Program-made: the position numbers and the translations under genes
Source of the DNA: CAVVDY01 sp963819645
GTDB taxonomy: Bacteria > Acidobacteriota > Terriglobia > Terriglobales > Acidobacteriaceae
DNA length: 64,000 nt
Assembly: GCA_963819645.1 (NCBI GenBank)
Contig: CAWFWZ010000014.1
Location: forward strand, 558,001 to 622,000
Reading direction: 5' to 3'
Notes under the pieces: generated by a model
The model's database searches: none
Told to the model about the DNA's origin: nothing
What the model saw: the letters and a program-made list of their open reading frames with translations, nothing else
In this document: positions 35,786-46,474 of the stretch, piece by piece
How positions within the stretch are numbered: the stretch's first letter is position 1
Layout: each line of letters starts with the position of its first letter

Positions 35786-38700
35786 TCATCGGTGCAGCCA
35801 CATGCGAAGCGCCGACAACAGTTGATCGGTGTTAACGGGCTTGGCCAGATACTCCGATGCACCCGCCTCCAGGCATTTTTCGCGATCGCCCTTCATGGCC
35901 TTGGCCGTCAGGGCGATGATCGGCAACCGCCGGAAAGCCGCATTCTGGCGGATGACCTGCATCGTCTCGTAGCCGTCCATCTCCGGCATCATGATGTCCA
36001 TCAGGACGATCGCAACGTCGGGAGTGGACTCGAGGATGGCGATGGCTTCGCGCCCGGTGCTGGCGGTGAGCACGTTCATGCCGCGACGTTCCAGAACGCT
36101 GCTGAGCGCGAAGATGTTGCGTACGTCGTCGTCGACCACCAGGACGCGCTTGCCAACCAGCGCCTCGTCGGAACGATGCAGCCGGTCGAGCATGCGCTGC
36201 TTTTCTGCGGGAAGATCGGCCACCACGCGATGCAGGAACAACGCCGTCTCGTCCAGCAGGCGTTCCGGCGATTCTACGTCTTTCACCACCACCGATCGCG
36301 CGAGCGTATGCAGGCGGGCATCCTCTTCCGGCGACAACTCCTTGCCGGTGAAGACCACCACGGGCAGATCGCTGAGCGACGGCTCGTCGCTGAGCTGCTC
36401 CAGCACTTCGAAGCCGCTCATGTCGGGCAGGCGCAGGTCGAGCACGACGCAATCGAAGCTCTCTTCCTTCAGCAGGTCGAGCGCTTCGTGGCCGGTGGAG
36501 ACGACGGTTACGTCGATGTCGTCGTAACCAAGCAGTTCCTTCACGCTCAGCTGCTCGGCAGGATTGTCTTCCACGATCAGCAGCCGCTTGCGGCGAGGAG
36601 CCGAGTATTCCTTGATCCTCATCAGCACCGCGTCCAGGCCTTCGCCCGTGGTCGGCTTGGTGACGAACGAGAACGCACCGCGCGAAAGCCCATGATGACG
36701 GTCTTCGTCCATGGTGAGCATCTGCACCGGGATGTGCCGCGTGGTGGGATCCTGCTTCAGGTGATTCAGCACGGTCCAGCCCAGCATGTCGGGCAGGAAG
36801 ACATCCAGCGACACCGCCGTCGGATGGTATTCGCGCGCCAGTGCCAGGGCCTCGGCTCCACGCATTGCGACCAGCACCTTGAAGCCCTTGTCACGCGCCA
36901 GATCGCAGAGGACGCGTGCGTAGTGCGGATCGTCTTCGACGATCAGCAGCACGGCATCTCCGGGCTGCAGATTGTCGCGATCGTCCTCCACATGTTCCGT
37001 CGGACGCTCCGCGACGTTGCGGCGGCCAGCTGACGCGCTGCCGAACTTGAACGCGCCGTCGTTCTCCGGAACGAAGGGAGCCCCGGCCGCACCGACGTAG
37101 GTCTGCGGCAGGATAGAGCGTGAAGGTGCTGCCCTTGCCCGGCGTGCTGCGCAACTGGATTTCGCCGCCGAGCAGAGCCGACAGTTCGCGGCTGATGGCG
37201 AGGCCCAGATCCGGTGCCTCCGTACTTGCGGCTGGTGCCGGCATCGGCCTGTTGGAAGGCCTCGAAGATGATCTTCTGTTTCTCCTGAGGTATGCCGATT
37301 CCGGTGTCGGCGACTTCGAAGGCGATGACCGAGCCGGCATTGCTGAGTATTGGATGGTTCTCGCTCCAGCCGTTCTCCGCGGTAAACACCGATAGGCGCA
37401 CGCCGCCTTGTTCGGTGAACTTGAAGGCGTTGGAAAGCAGGTTCTTCAGCACCTGCTGCACACGTTTCGAGTCGGTGACCAGGCTGCGGCCGAGGTGCGG
37501 ATCGGTGTGGACCTCGAACGACAGCTTCTTGTTCTCCGCTTCGTGCCGGAACGGCCGGGCGATCATCTCCAGCAGGCCGGCGAAGAACACTTCTTCGGCT
37601 TCGACCGAAACCGTGCCGGACTCGATCTTCGACAGGTCGAGAATGTCGCTGATGAGGTTGAGCAGGTCGGTTCCGGCGCCGTGAATGGTGCGCGCGAATT
37701 CGACCTGCTTGGCGCTGAGATTGCCTGTCGGGGTTGTCGGCGAGCTGCTGGCCCGAGCACGAGAATGCAGTTGAGCGGCGTACGCAACTCGTGCGACATG
37801 TTGGCCAGGAACTCCGACTTGTACTTCGAAGTGAGCGCCAGCTCTTTGGCTTTTTCTTCCAACGCTCGGCGGGCCTGTTCGATTTCCTGGTTCTTGCGTT
37901 CGACTTCGACGTTCTGTTCGGCGAGCTGCTGCGCTTTCTGCGCCAGCTGCTCGTTGGTCTGCTGCAACTCTTTCTGCTGCGACTGAAGCTCGGTTGCCAA
38001 CTGCTGCGACTGCTTCAGCAGCGCCTCGGTCTGCATCGTGGCTTCAATACTGTTCAGCACGATGCCGATGCTCGACGTCAGCTGCTCGAGGAAGGCAAGG
38101 TGCGAAGCGGTGAACCCGCTCAGCGTCGCGAGCTCGATGACGGCTTTCACCTGGTCTTCGAACAGCACCGGCAGCACGATCACGTTGCGCGGCACAGCCT
38201 CGAAGAGACCGGAGCGAATGGGTATTGTGTTGTCGGGCGGCAGATCGGTTATCAGCATGCGCCTCTTCTCTGCGGCGCATTGTCCGACCAACCCTTCGCC
38301 GATTCGGACGCGCTCCAGGTGCCCATCTGGCGCATTGGCAAACGCCGAGAGCAGGACCATCGTGTCGGATTCTTCGGCGTCCGTCTGGTAGATCAACCCC
38401 TGCTGCGCGTTGACGAGCGGCGCAAGTTCGGAGAGCAACATGCGTCCCACGGTCGTCAGTTCGCGCTGACCCTGCAACATGCCGGTGAAGCGTGCCAGGT
38501 TGGTCTTGAGCCAGTCCTGCTCGGTGTTGCGCTCCGTGGTGAGGCGCAGGTTGTTGATCATGGTGTTGATGTTGTCTTTGAGTTCCGCGACTTCGCCTCG
38601 CGCTTCCACCTGAATGGAACGCGTCAAGTCGCCCTTGGTGACGGCGGTCGCGACTTCTGCGATAGCGCGCACCTGGTTGGTCAGGTTGTCGGCCAGCAGG

Positions 38701-41700
38701 TTGACGTTGTCGACCAGATCTTTCCATGTTCCGGCAGCGCCCGGCACGTTCGCCTGACCGCCGAGACGGCCTTCAACGCCGACTTCGCGCGCAACGGTCG
38801 TCACCTGATCGGCAAACGTGGCGAGCGTGTTGGTCATGTTGTTGATGGTGTCGGCCAGCGCGGCGACTTCGCCTTTCGCGTTCACCGTCAGCTTCTGCGT
38901 CAGCACGCCGTTGGCGACGGCCGTCACCACCTTCACAATGCCGCGCACTTGCTCGGTCAGGTTGGCGGCCATCACGTTGACGTTGTCGGTCAGGTCTTTC
39001 CAAGTGCCGGCGACACCGGGCACCTGCGCCTGGCCGCCGAGCTTGCCGTCGGTACCCACTTCGCGGGCGACGCGCGTTACTTCGGCGGCGAACGCGTTCA
39101 GCTGGTCCACCATGGTGTTGATGGTGTTCTTCAGCTCGAGAATCTCGCCCTTCACATCCACCGTGATCTTGCGCGACAAATCGCCGCGTGCAACAGCGGT
39201 CGTGACCTCGGCGATGTTGCGGACCTGCGCGGTCAGGTTGCCGGCCATGGCGTTTACCGAGTCGGTCAGGTCCTTCCAAGTGCCGGCCACACCGGGCACG
39301 TTGGCCTGACCACCTAGTCGGCCGTCGGTTCCCACCTCGCGAGCCACGCGCGTGACCTCGGCAGCGAAGGAGCGCAACTGTTCGACCATCGTGTTCAGCG
39401 TTTCCTTGAGCTGCAGGATTTCGCCGCGCACGTCGACCGTGATCTTCTTCGACAAGATCGCCGTTGGCGATGGCGGTCGCGACCTCGGCGATGTTGCGCA
39501 CCTGGCCAGTCAGGTTGCTGGCCATGAAGTTCACGTTGTCGGTAAGGTCCTTCCATGTGCCGGCCACGCCGGGCACTTCGGCCTGACCTCCCAGCTTGCC
39601 GTCGGTGCCGACCTCGCGGGCCACGCGGGTGACTTCGCCGGCGAATGCGTTGAGCTGATCCACCATGGTGTTGATGGTGTTCTTCAGCTCCAGAATCTCG
39701 CCCTTCACGTCCACCGTGATCTTGCGCGACAAGTCGCCGCGCGCCACGGCGGTCGTGACCTCAGCGATGTTGCGCACCTGACCGGTCAGGTTGCCCGCCA
39801 TAGAGTTGACCGAGTCGGTGAGGTCCTTCCACGTGCCGGCCACACCGGGCACGTTCGCCTGTCCGCCCAGCCGGCCTTCGGTGCCGACCTCGCGGGCCAC
39901 GCGGGTGACTTCGCCGGCGAAGGCGTTGAGCTGATCGACCATCGTGTTGATGGTTTCCTTCAGCAGCAGGATTTCGCCGCTGACGTTCACCGTGATCTTC
40001 TTCGACAAATCGCCGGTGGCAATGGCCGTCGAGACTTCGGCGATGTTGCGCACCTGGTTGGTCAGGTTGCTGGCCATCGAGTTCACGGAGTCGGTCAGGT
40101 CTTTCCAGGTACCGGCGACACCGGGCACGGCAGCCTGTCCGCCGAGCTTGCCGTCGGTTCCGACTTCGCGGGCGACGCGCGTCACTTCCGATGCGAACGA
40201 GCGTAGCTGGTCCACCATGGTGTTGAGGGTGTCCTTCAGCTCGAGAATTTCGCCCTTCACGTCCACGGTGATCTTGCGCGACAAGTCGCCGCGCGCCACG
40301 GCCGTTGCCACCTCGGCGATGTTGCGCACCTGCGCCGTCAGGTTGCCGGCCATGAAGTTCACGTTGTCGGTAAGGTCCTTCCAGGTTCCGGCGACACCCG
40401 GCACTTGGGCCTGACCTGCCAGCTTGCCTTCGGTTCCCACTTCGCGAGCCACGCGGGTCACTTCGCTGGCGAAGGCGTTGAGCTGATCCACCATGGTGTT
40501 GATGGTGTTCTTCAGCTCCAGAATTTCGCCCTTCACATCGACCGTGATCTTGCGCGACAGGTCGCCGCGAGCCACGGCGGTCGTCACCTCGGCGATGTTT
40601 CGGACCTGGGCCGTGAGGTTACCGGCCATGGAGTTGACCGAGTCGGTCAAGATCCTTCCAGGTGCCGGCCACACCCGGCACGTTCGCCTGTCCACCAAGG
40701 CGGCCTTCGGTGCCCACTTCGCGGGCCACGCGCGTCACTTCGCCGGCGAAACGGTTGAGCTGGTCCACCATGGTGTTCAGGGTTTCTTTGAGCTGAAGAA
40801 TCTCGCCGCGCACGTCGACCGTGATCTTGCGCGAGAGGTCGCCGTTGGCGATGGCGGTCGCGACTTCGGCAATGTTGCGAACCTGGCCAGTAAGGTTGCT
40901 GGCCATGAAGTTGACGTTGTCGGTAAGGTCCTTCCAGGTTCCGGCGACACCGGGCACGTTCGCCTGTCCGCCGAGTTTGCCTTCCGTTCCTACTTCGCGA
41001 GCGACGCGCGTTACTTCGCCGGCGAACGCGTTGAGCTGATCGACCATCGTGTTGATGGTCTCTTTCAGCTCCAGAATTTCGCCCTTCACGTCGACGGTGA
41101 TCTTGCGGGACAAATCGCCACGGGCCACAGCCGTCGTTACTTCGGCAATGTTGCGCACCTGGGCCGTCAGGTTGCCGGCCATGGCGTTGACCGAGTCGGT
41201 AAGATCCTTCCATGTGCCAGCGACACCGGGCACGACTGCCTGTCCGCCGAGCTTGCCGTCGGTACCGACTTCGCGGGCCACGCGCGTCACTTCCGAAGCG
41301 AACGAGCGCAGCTGATCGACCATGGTGTTGATGGCTTCTTTGAGCTGCAGGATTTCGCCGCGCACATCCACCGTGATCTTGCGCGAGAGATCGCCGCTGG
41401 CCACCGCCGTTGCTACTTCGGCGATGTTGCGCACCTGGCTGGTCAGGTTGCTGGCCATCGAGTTGACGGAGTCGGTGAGGTCCTTCCACGTGCCGGCGAC
41501 GCCGGGCACGACCGCCTGACCGCCCAGCTTGCCGTCGGTGCCGACTTCGCGGGCCACGCGCGTCACTTCCGAGGTGAACACGCTCAACTGCTGAATCATC
41601 GTGTTCACGATGTTGGCCGAGCGCAGGAACTCGCCCTCCAGCGGACGCCCGTCAACGTCCAGTCGCACGGTCTGGTTCAGATTTCCTTGCGCCACTGCGG

Positions 41701-42118
41701 CAATCGCGCCCGTCACCTCGGTGGTCGGACGAAGCAGGTCATCCACCAGGGTGTTGACCGAGACTTCCATCTCGCCCCACGCGCCGTTCCGCGTGCGGAA
41801 ATGGATACGCTCGCGAGTCCGGCCTTCCTTGCCGACGGCCTGGCCAACTCGCTTCAACTCGCGCGCCATCTGTTCATTCGCAGCGACGATGTCGTTGAAG
41901 GTGTCGGCAATCTTTCCCGGCAAGCCCGTCCACGATCCCGGAAGCCGAGCAGAGAAATCACCTTGCTGCATCTGTTGCAAACTTGCGAGGATAGCGCTCA
42001 AGTCTGCGGCGGTCGGTTCGGGAACGGCGACACCATTGCCGTTTTCGGGCACGGGTGCATCTTTCAGGGCGCTGGCCGCGGCAGATCCATCCGGGTTAGT
42101 TGAGTGGGCGCGTTTCAT
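35786..42118 (-). CDS. Giant cytoplasmic hybrid histidine kinase with tandem HAMP array, frameshifted
   Basis: About 2,110 residues when joined. Order: N-terminal unit (residues 1-120, KIADTFNDIVAANEQM); a tandem array of at least 11 HAMP units of 92 residues (about 120-1190), each with GDLSRKITVDVKGEIL, TRVAREVGTDGKLGG and VPGVAGTWKDLTD; a GAF domain (about 1205-1350); a coiled coil (1360-1430); HisKA with MSHELRTPLN (about 1435); HATPase (KNLLSNAFKF, VADTGIGIP); and three receivers (LLIVEDDP, LLIVEDNP, VLVVDDDV). No transmembrane helix. The arrangement parallels fungal group III osmosensing kinases, whose HAMP repeats control output. Breaks occur near 40650, 39455, 37730, 37215 and 37000. 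It heads the three-gene phosphorelay. Confidence 0.88.
38690..41760 (-). repeat. 276-bp tandem coding repeat (HAMP array)
   Basis: The TWKDL codons recur at intervals of 276 bases near 41490, 41214, 40938, 40662, 40386, 40110, 39834, 39558, 39282, 39006 and 38730. Nucleotide similarity between units is high, with runs of identical bases. The segment after TWKDL varies between D-N-V-N-F and D-S-V-N-S/A forms. Such near-identical units favour unequal recombination and mis-assembly, so the true copy number may differ. Confidence 0.85.
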
Positions 42119-42671
42119 AGATCAAAGCTCCGGGAAAAAGACCGTAGGGAGGATGGTCGACGCGCTCGAATTGTAGACGAAGTGTACGTAGAACATGGGC
42201 GCGACAGACTCTTAGTACATTCGTATTACAGGCCAATTTACAGCCTTGGGCTTGTCCATCGTCGCTGCCGAGACCCCGTTTCAGCGACCATCGAGCGGCG
42301 AAGATACGTCTGACAGGTTCAGGAGATGCCGTTCGCAGTAAAGAGTTAGCCCGGCTGCTTCCATCCCGTAATGCGAGATGCAGGTCAGATGCAGCAGCAG
42401 CTTTTCGGGTTGGCTGGCAGCGCAAGCCGACGCCATTTTTTTGCGGCATCTGGCAACCATCTGTCGAATGTCTGTGGGAAATACTTAGATCCGCGTAAGA
42501 GCAGCGCAGAATGTGCGAGACGGGTTGCAGGTCGCGTCTGGCATAGCTAATATGGCTTCAACTCGGTTCGACTGCCCCTCTCGCTAAAGAGAGAACAGCT
42601 TCCAATCAGGGCGAATTCAGCTGTCACTGTAACGCAAAGGTTCTGGCCGCTCTGATTGCGTTTGATCAACC
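42119..42671. other. Divergent intergenic region of 550 bases, no gene seen
   Basis: It separates the giant kinase (minus) from the small-gene operon (plus), so promoters for both must lie here. The base composition is less GC-rich than the genes. I see no convincing ORF, tRNA, known riboswitch core or clear paired -35/-10 boxes. A T7 run at about 42438 is the only notable homopolymer. Confidence 0.5.
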
Positions 42672-42674
42672 GTG

Positions 42675-43055
42675 ATGGACGAGAATCCGACCCAGAAAGC
42701 CGTCGACGAATTCATTCTCCACGAGATAGATACCGTCCCTCACCTTGAAGCTCTCCTGCTGTTATGGAATAGCCGTCCGCAGGAATGGTCCTTTGAGGGC
42801 ATGTCTAACGCCCTGTACCTTCCACCAGACCTTGCGCGCCAGGTTATTGCGGACCTGGAAAGACGCGGATTCGTACTCTTGACCGACGACCATCGCTTTC
42901 TGTACCGTTCCACCGACCGGGATCAATTGGTTGAGCAGGTGGAAAAAACCTATCGACGGGAAATCGTCCGTATATCGAACATGATTCATTCCAAACCCGC
43001 GGCCTCCCTGCGTGAATTCGCCCGCGCGTTCCGTCTGAAGAGGGACCGAGATTGA
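42675..43055 (+). CDS. Conserved hypothetical protein, winged-helix-like
   Basis: 126 residues, all-alpha with one beta pair. LLLLWNSRPQEWSFEGMSNA, LYLPPDLARQVIADLERRGF, VLLTDDHRFLYRSTD read as helix-helix-helix-wing, the pattern of a winged helix domain that might bind DNA or protein. The C-terminal helix is basic (LREFARAFRLKRDRD). GTG at 42672 or ATG at 42675 may start it. The next gene begins one base after its stop, so it is the head of a three-gene operon with two small membrane proteins. Confidence 0.65.
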   Translation: MDENPTQKAVDEFILHEIDTVPHLEALLLLWNSRPQEWSFEGMSNALYLPPDLARQVIADLERRGFVLLTDDHRFLYRSTDRDQLVEQVEKTYRREIVRISNMIHSKPAASLREFARAFRLKRDRD

Positions 43056-43056
43056 A

Positions 43057-43317
43057 ATGGGACCTGCCGTCTATATCTTCGGCTTGCTGGTGACGCTCAG
43101 TTGTGGCGTGCTGTTGACCCGCGCTTACAGCAACGTCGGAAAGCGCCTGCTGCTTTGGAGCGCGATCTGCTTCTACTTCCTGGCGCTCTCCAATTTGATC
43201 GTATTTCTGGACTTGGTCATTTTTCCGGACGTCGATCTTTACCGCTGGAGGCTGATTACCGCGGCAGTCGGCATGTTGATCCTCTTGTACGGGCTCATTT
43301 GGGAGGGCGACCGATGA
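43057..43317 (+). CDS. Small membrane protein (DUF5985-like)
   Basis: 86 residues with three hydrophobic helices (about 4-20, 30-53, 64-82) and a short charged end WEGDR. It is paired with a second protein of similar size and layout; both resemble what I know as DUF5985, whose function is unknown. Its stop overlaps the next start as ATGA, so the two products are translated together and may form a complex, possibly controlled by the winged-helix protein upstream. Confidence 0.6.
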   Translation: MGPAVYIFGLLVTLSCGVLLTRAYSNVGKRLLLWSAICFYFLALSNLIVFLDLVIFPDVDLYRWRLITAAVGMLILLYGLIWEGDR

Positions 43318-43577
43318 TTGAGGGATTTCTGCTGGGAGTGATTGCCACCGCCTCGTTCGCGGCCGGCGTTTTCTTTCTGAAATTCTGGAGAGAAACCCGC
43401 GACTCGCTATTTCTGCTCTTCGCCCTCGCCTTCCTTGTGGAAGGTCTCAACCGCACGGTTTTTCTGGCGCTGCCCCACCCTAACGAAGGATGGCCCGGCA
43501 TTTATCTAGTCAGGTGCTTCGCATTTCTGCTGATCCTGGCCGGAATCGTCAACAAGAACCGGCAAGCTACGCGCTGA
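43314..43577 (+). CDS. Small membrane protein (DUF5985-like), second copy
   Basis: 87 residues starting at the ATG that overlaps the previous stop. Three hydrophobic segments (about 4-20, 31-50, 66-82), with KFWRETRDSLFLLFALAF and EGLNRTVFLALPHP in between. This helix-RD-helix pattern also occurs in the preceding protein, suggesting an old duplication. Function unknown. Confidence 0.6.
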   Translation: MIEGFLLGVIATASFAAGVFFLKFWRETRDSLFLLFALAFLVEGLNRTVFLALPHPNEGWPGIYLVRCFAFLLILAGIVNKNRQATR

Positions 43578-43723
43578 GGGGTGCGGGTGCCCAATTCATT
43601 CCTTCGTTTGGAATGAGTGGGACTCGCGAACGCTAAAGCCATGCCGGACGGGGGTGGCCCACAATCCCATTGTTGGGAAACGTGGGGTTTCGATGGTTTG
43701 GCCAAGCACACCCGGCAATCAAA

Positions 43724-44608
43724 CTAATATGAGTTATTCGCTACGGTTCCGACCACTTCACCTGCGTTATTGATGCCGTGAGGCTCGGTGGGATAGTTCC
43801 CGGATTTCGAGAGTTTGATACCGGTGAACTGGCCGTTGTTCCAAATGAATCCGTGCGCGATTCCATAGTTGTCATCCTGATAACCAACAACCATCCCGCT
43901 GTCGTTGATGCCCCAGACATCGGTTTCCTGTGCTCCCGGATAGCTGATGACTGTGAACTGACCATTGCTATAGAAGAAGCTGAAGGATAATAAATTCACG
44001 GTTACGAATCCCACCATGTCACCGTTTTTGTTTATTCCAGTGATGGTTGTCTGGGTCGCTCCGGGATAGTCGACGGTGGTCCAATTCCCATTCAGATATA
44101 CAAAACCATGAATCACGCCGGACTGATTGTCCTGGTAATCACCTACAACCGCATCGTTATCGTTGATTCCGAAGGCGCGCGTGGATTGGCCGGTCGAATA
44201 ATCGAGCGTGGTGTAGACATCGCCGACCTTGAGAAAGCCAAACGAGGTATAGACTCCATTTTTGAAGCCATCGTAAAAACCGACTATGTGTCCGAGATTG
44301 TTGATGCCAAATGGTGAGGTGCTGTATAGCTGATTGGGGTCGGCGAAAGTTGTCCAGTTGCCGTTCTGATATAGAAAAGCATAATTGGTATTTGCGACGC
44401 TGTAGCTGCCTACAAGGCGGCCATCATTGGTCACACCCCACACGAAGGTATCTGTGGCCGTCGCATAAGAGATGATCTTCTGTAGGCTCGACCCTCCGAT
44501 GGAAAAGCCGCAGTAGCCGACGTTAAGGCTTGGGCACTGCGCGGTCGCCGATAAGCTGCAAAGCAGCTGGCACGCAACGATCAGAGAAAAGCACCATAGC
44601 CTTTTCAT
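43724..44608 (-). CDS. Secreted HAF-repeat protein
   Basis: 294 residues. A signal peptide (MKRLWCFSLIVACQLLCSLS, cleavage near TAQ) precedes at least six copies of a roughly 40-residue repeat: GxxNDGxxVGxYxxxNxxxxxFLYxNGxWTxxxxPG. Examples are FGINNLGHIVGFYDG, FGINDNDAVVGDYQD, TGINKNGDMVGFVT, WGINDSGMVVGYQDD and HGINNAGEVVGTVA. This is the HAF ('extracellular repeat') pattern predicted to form a beta-propeller-like fold. The ATG at 44608 is supported by AGGAGG six bases upstream. Composition is more AT-rich than the surroundings. Role unknown, perhaps surface binding. Confidence 0.8.
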   Translation of the reverse strand: MKRLWCFSLIVACQLLCSLSATAQCPSLNVGYCGFSIGGSSLQKIISYATATDTFVWGVTNDGRLVGSYSVANTNYAFLYQNGNWTTFADPNQLYSTSPFGINNLGHIVGFYDGFKNGVYTSFGFLKVGDVYTTLDYSTGQSTRAFGINDNDAVVGDYQDNQSGVIHGFVYLNGNWTTVDYPGATQTTITGINKNGDMVGFVTVNLLSFSFFYSNGQFTVISYPGAQETDVWGINDSGMVVGYQDDNYGIAHGFIWNNGQFTGIKLSKSGNYPTEPHGINNAGEVVGTVANNSY

Positions 44609-44818
44609 CACAGGCCTCCTGAGTTTCCGAGCGTGAGCGATGGTATCGCAGATTGTGAAGACCGGGAAGGGTGAGTGGAGAAAGATTTTCTGTTTCTTAG
44701 CAATGATTGGATAGAAAAGTGATGGGCCAAGCGGTCGCTGTCGGGCGCCTCACTAATTATCGCTTGACGGGTTGGCACATTTCCCTTCGTTTGGGAATGT
44801 GGCAGCTTTGTCAGCATT

Positions 44819-44855
44819 CTTTCGTGAGTTATGGCGGAGAGACAGGGATTCGAAC
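44819..44855 (+). repeat. Truncated duplicate of the tRNA-Ser 3' end (att-like)
   Basis: tttcgtgagttatggcggagagacagggattcgaac occurs here and again at about 44938-44974, where it is the acceptor and T-arm end of the tRNA gene plus downstream flank. Here the similarity stops abruptly after 'gattcgaac'. The 80 bases between the copies are a dispersed 'gtgagcgaagcgggagc' repeat. Confidence 0.7.
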
Positions 44856-44953
44856 TTGAGGCGTTATGCAGGCGTGAGCGAAGCGGGAGCCTGCAGCCGA
44901 AATCCCGACGCAGTGAGGGACCTGTGGGCGCAGCAATTTTTCGTGAGTTATGG

Positions 44954-45040
44954 CGGAGAGACAGGGATTCGAACCCTGGATACAGTTTCCCGTATACACG
45001 CTTTCCAAGCGTGCGCCTTCAGCCACTCGGCCATCTCTCC
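44954..45040 (-). tRNA. tRNA-Ser (anticodon GGA)
   Basis: Read on the minus strand: acceptor GGAGAGA pairs with TCTCTCC, D-arm GCCGAGTGGCTGAAGGC region, anticodon stem CACGC/GCGTG with loop TTGGAAA (anticodon GGA, codon UCC), a long variable arm (tatacgggaaactgta, class II as expected of tRNA-Ser), T-loop GTTCGAATC, discriminator G. The length is 87 bases and CCA is not encoded. Confidence 0.93.
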
Positions 45041-45234
45041 GTTCGGGAAGCGTGCTGCGAAGGTCCTGAACGTCAGCGCTGTTTCATTGTAACCCACGAA
45101 AGATGCGCTCTCTCAGCGACGCGCTCTTCCGTTACGCGGGCAAACTACAGATCCCTCTCGCCGTGGCGGGCTCGGGATGACACTCCATGTGACTTTTAGC
45201 AGCAAGGCCAAAAGCGAAGAGCGAACAGCGGCCT

Positions 45235-45714
45235 CTAGTCCTCGTCCTTCTTCAACTGCTGCGCCAGGTAATTCTGAATTCCCATCTCTCCGATGGCATG
45301 AAGCTGTCCTTCGAGCCAATCGATGTGGTGCTCCTCGTCGCTCAGGATCTTCTCCGCCAGCTCGCGCGATCCGCCATCGTTCATCTTGAGGCAAAGCTGG
45401 ATGCCATCGTTCAGCCGCTTCACGGCCGAGTACTCGAGCTCCAGATCGTTCTTGATCTGATCAAGCACGGTAGCGCCGACATTGATCTTGAAGTAGTCGC
45501 TCATGTTCGGCGTGCCGTCGAGATAAAGGATGCGTTCCATAAGCTTCTCGGCGTGCACCATCTCTTCGATGGATTCCTTCTTGATCAGCTTCGCCATCCG
45601 CTCGTAACCCCAGTTCTCGCACATCTCGGAGTGCAGGAAATACTGGTTGATGGCAGTCAACTCCGCCTTGAGGACTTCGTTTAGGAACGCGATAACGCTC
45701 TTGTCACCCTTCAC
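45235..45714 (-). CDS. bfr: Bacterioferritin
   Basis: 159 residues, the normal size. Ferroxidase ligands E18, E51, H54, E94, E127 and H130 all fall in the expected places, and M52 is the haem-binding methionine of bacterioferritin. The 24-subunit shell stores iron in the cytoplasm and detoxifies peroxide. The start is GTG at 45714, giving MKGDKSVIAFLNEVLKAELT as in homologues, with AAGGTGG upstream. It is convergent with the tRNA region and apparently monocistronic. No Fur box is evident to me. Confidence 0.95.
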   Translation of the reverse strand: MKGDKSVIAFLNEVLKAELTAINQYFLHSEMCENWGYERMAKLIKKESIEEMVHAEKLMERILYLDGTPNMSDYFKINVGATVLDQIKNDLELEYSAVKRLNDGIQLCLKMNDGGSRELAEKILSDEEHHIDWLEGQLHAIGEMGIQNYLAQQLKKDED

Positions 45715-46064
45715 AGCGAACCACCTTTGCGTCCTGCTCGCAGCTCGGCTGACGTGTCCACGACAGCAGGATCAGTAATTTGAGGAACTGACAATAATAG
45801 CGCAACCGTAGAAACGAACCTGTGATATCGCTCACTAGCCGCGTCAAAATGGTGGAACTAGTCCTCGGACCAGCGTCCAACGGTTGGAATCAGGTAGAGC
45901 TGGCCTTCAGGCCAGCGTCCAGCCGTGCCATATATCCGAGGGGCTTTAGCCCTTGAGGTACTTTGAAACAGCTTCTTCGGCAGTCCACGGGCATCGGCTG
46001 TGTCACGGTTGCGCAGACACACGAAAAGCGGGCACGCAGCCCGCTTCGCATCAAAGTCTGCTTC
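45715..46064. repeat. Intergenic stretch with 'gctggccttcaggccagc' hairpins
   Basis: No gene is seen. From 45893 to 45965 there is the trio gagctggccttcaggccagcgtcc, gccgtgcc and gaggggctttagcccttgag seen also at about 13233-13326 and 25510-25585. The bases 45715-45890 hold no recognised element; the bfr promoter should lie there. Confidence 0.6.
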
Positions 46065-46337
46065 TTACTTGCTGGCGCCGGCGGCCTTCAGGCGGGCACT
46101 CAAACGTGACTTGTAGCGGCTGGCGGTATTCTTGTGCAGAACGCCCTTCTGGACGCCCTTGTCGACGATCGAAGCGGTGCTGTTGTAAGCCTTCTTAGCG
46201 GCTTCCTTATCGTCGTTGGCAATTGCTTCACGCAGCGAGCGCAAAGCGGTGCGCAGGCGCGACTTGTTGGCGCGGTTTGCCGCCGTCTTCTTTTCCGTTT
46301 GACGGGTGCGCTTCAGCGCCGAAAAATGGTTCGCCAT
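46065..46337 (-). CDS. rpsT: 30S ribosomal protein S20
   Basis: 90 residues, all-helical and very basic. ANHFSALKRTRQTEKKTAAN, KSRLRTALRSLREAI, GVQKGVLHKNTASRYKSRLS are the S20 signatures for 16S binding. AAGGAATA precedes the ATG. It is monocistronic, as is common for rpsT. Confidence 0.93.
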   Translation of the reverse strand: MANHFSALKRTRQTEKKTAANRANKSRLRTALRSLREAIANDDKEAAKKAYNSTASIVDKGVQKGVLHKNTASRYKSRLSARLKAAGASK

Positions 46338-46474
46338 ACTTTGGTGTATTCCTTAGGGTGAGAATCTCGACGTGAGCCGAATAACTGATTCTACGGGAAA
46401 TACCGCCTCTTGCGCAATGCGGTGAAGCAATGGGCAGCTGCTTCTGCCGTTCGCCGAGGGCTTGAAACCAGAGT

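Noticed and set aside
35792..37033. 413-codon plus-strand frame opposite the receiver domains
   Set aside because: Antisense to three clear receiver domains, with no recognisable motif of its own.
38690..41760. HAMP array as a methyl-accepting chemotaxis protein
   Set aside because: There is no MCP signalling hairpin; the chain continues into GAF, HisKA, HATPase and receivers.
37734..42103. Long plus-strand open frames (over 500 codons) opposite the HAMP array
   Set aside because: They are antisense shadows of a GC-biased repetitive coding region; products are rich in His, Gly and Asp with no known fold, and they break where the real gene does not.
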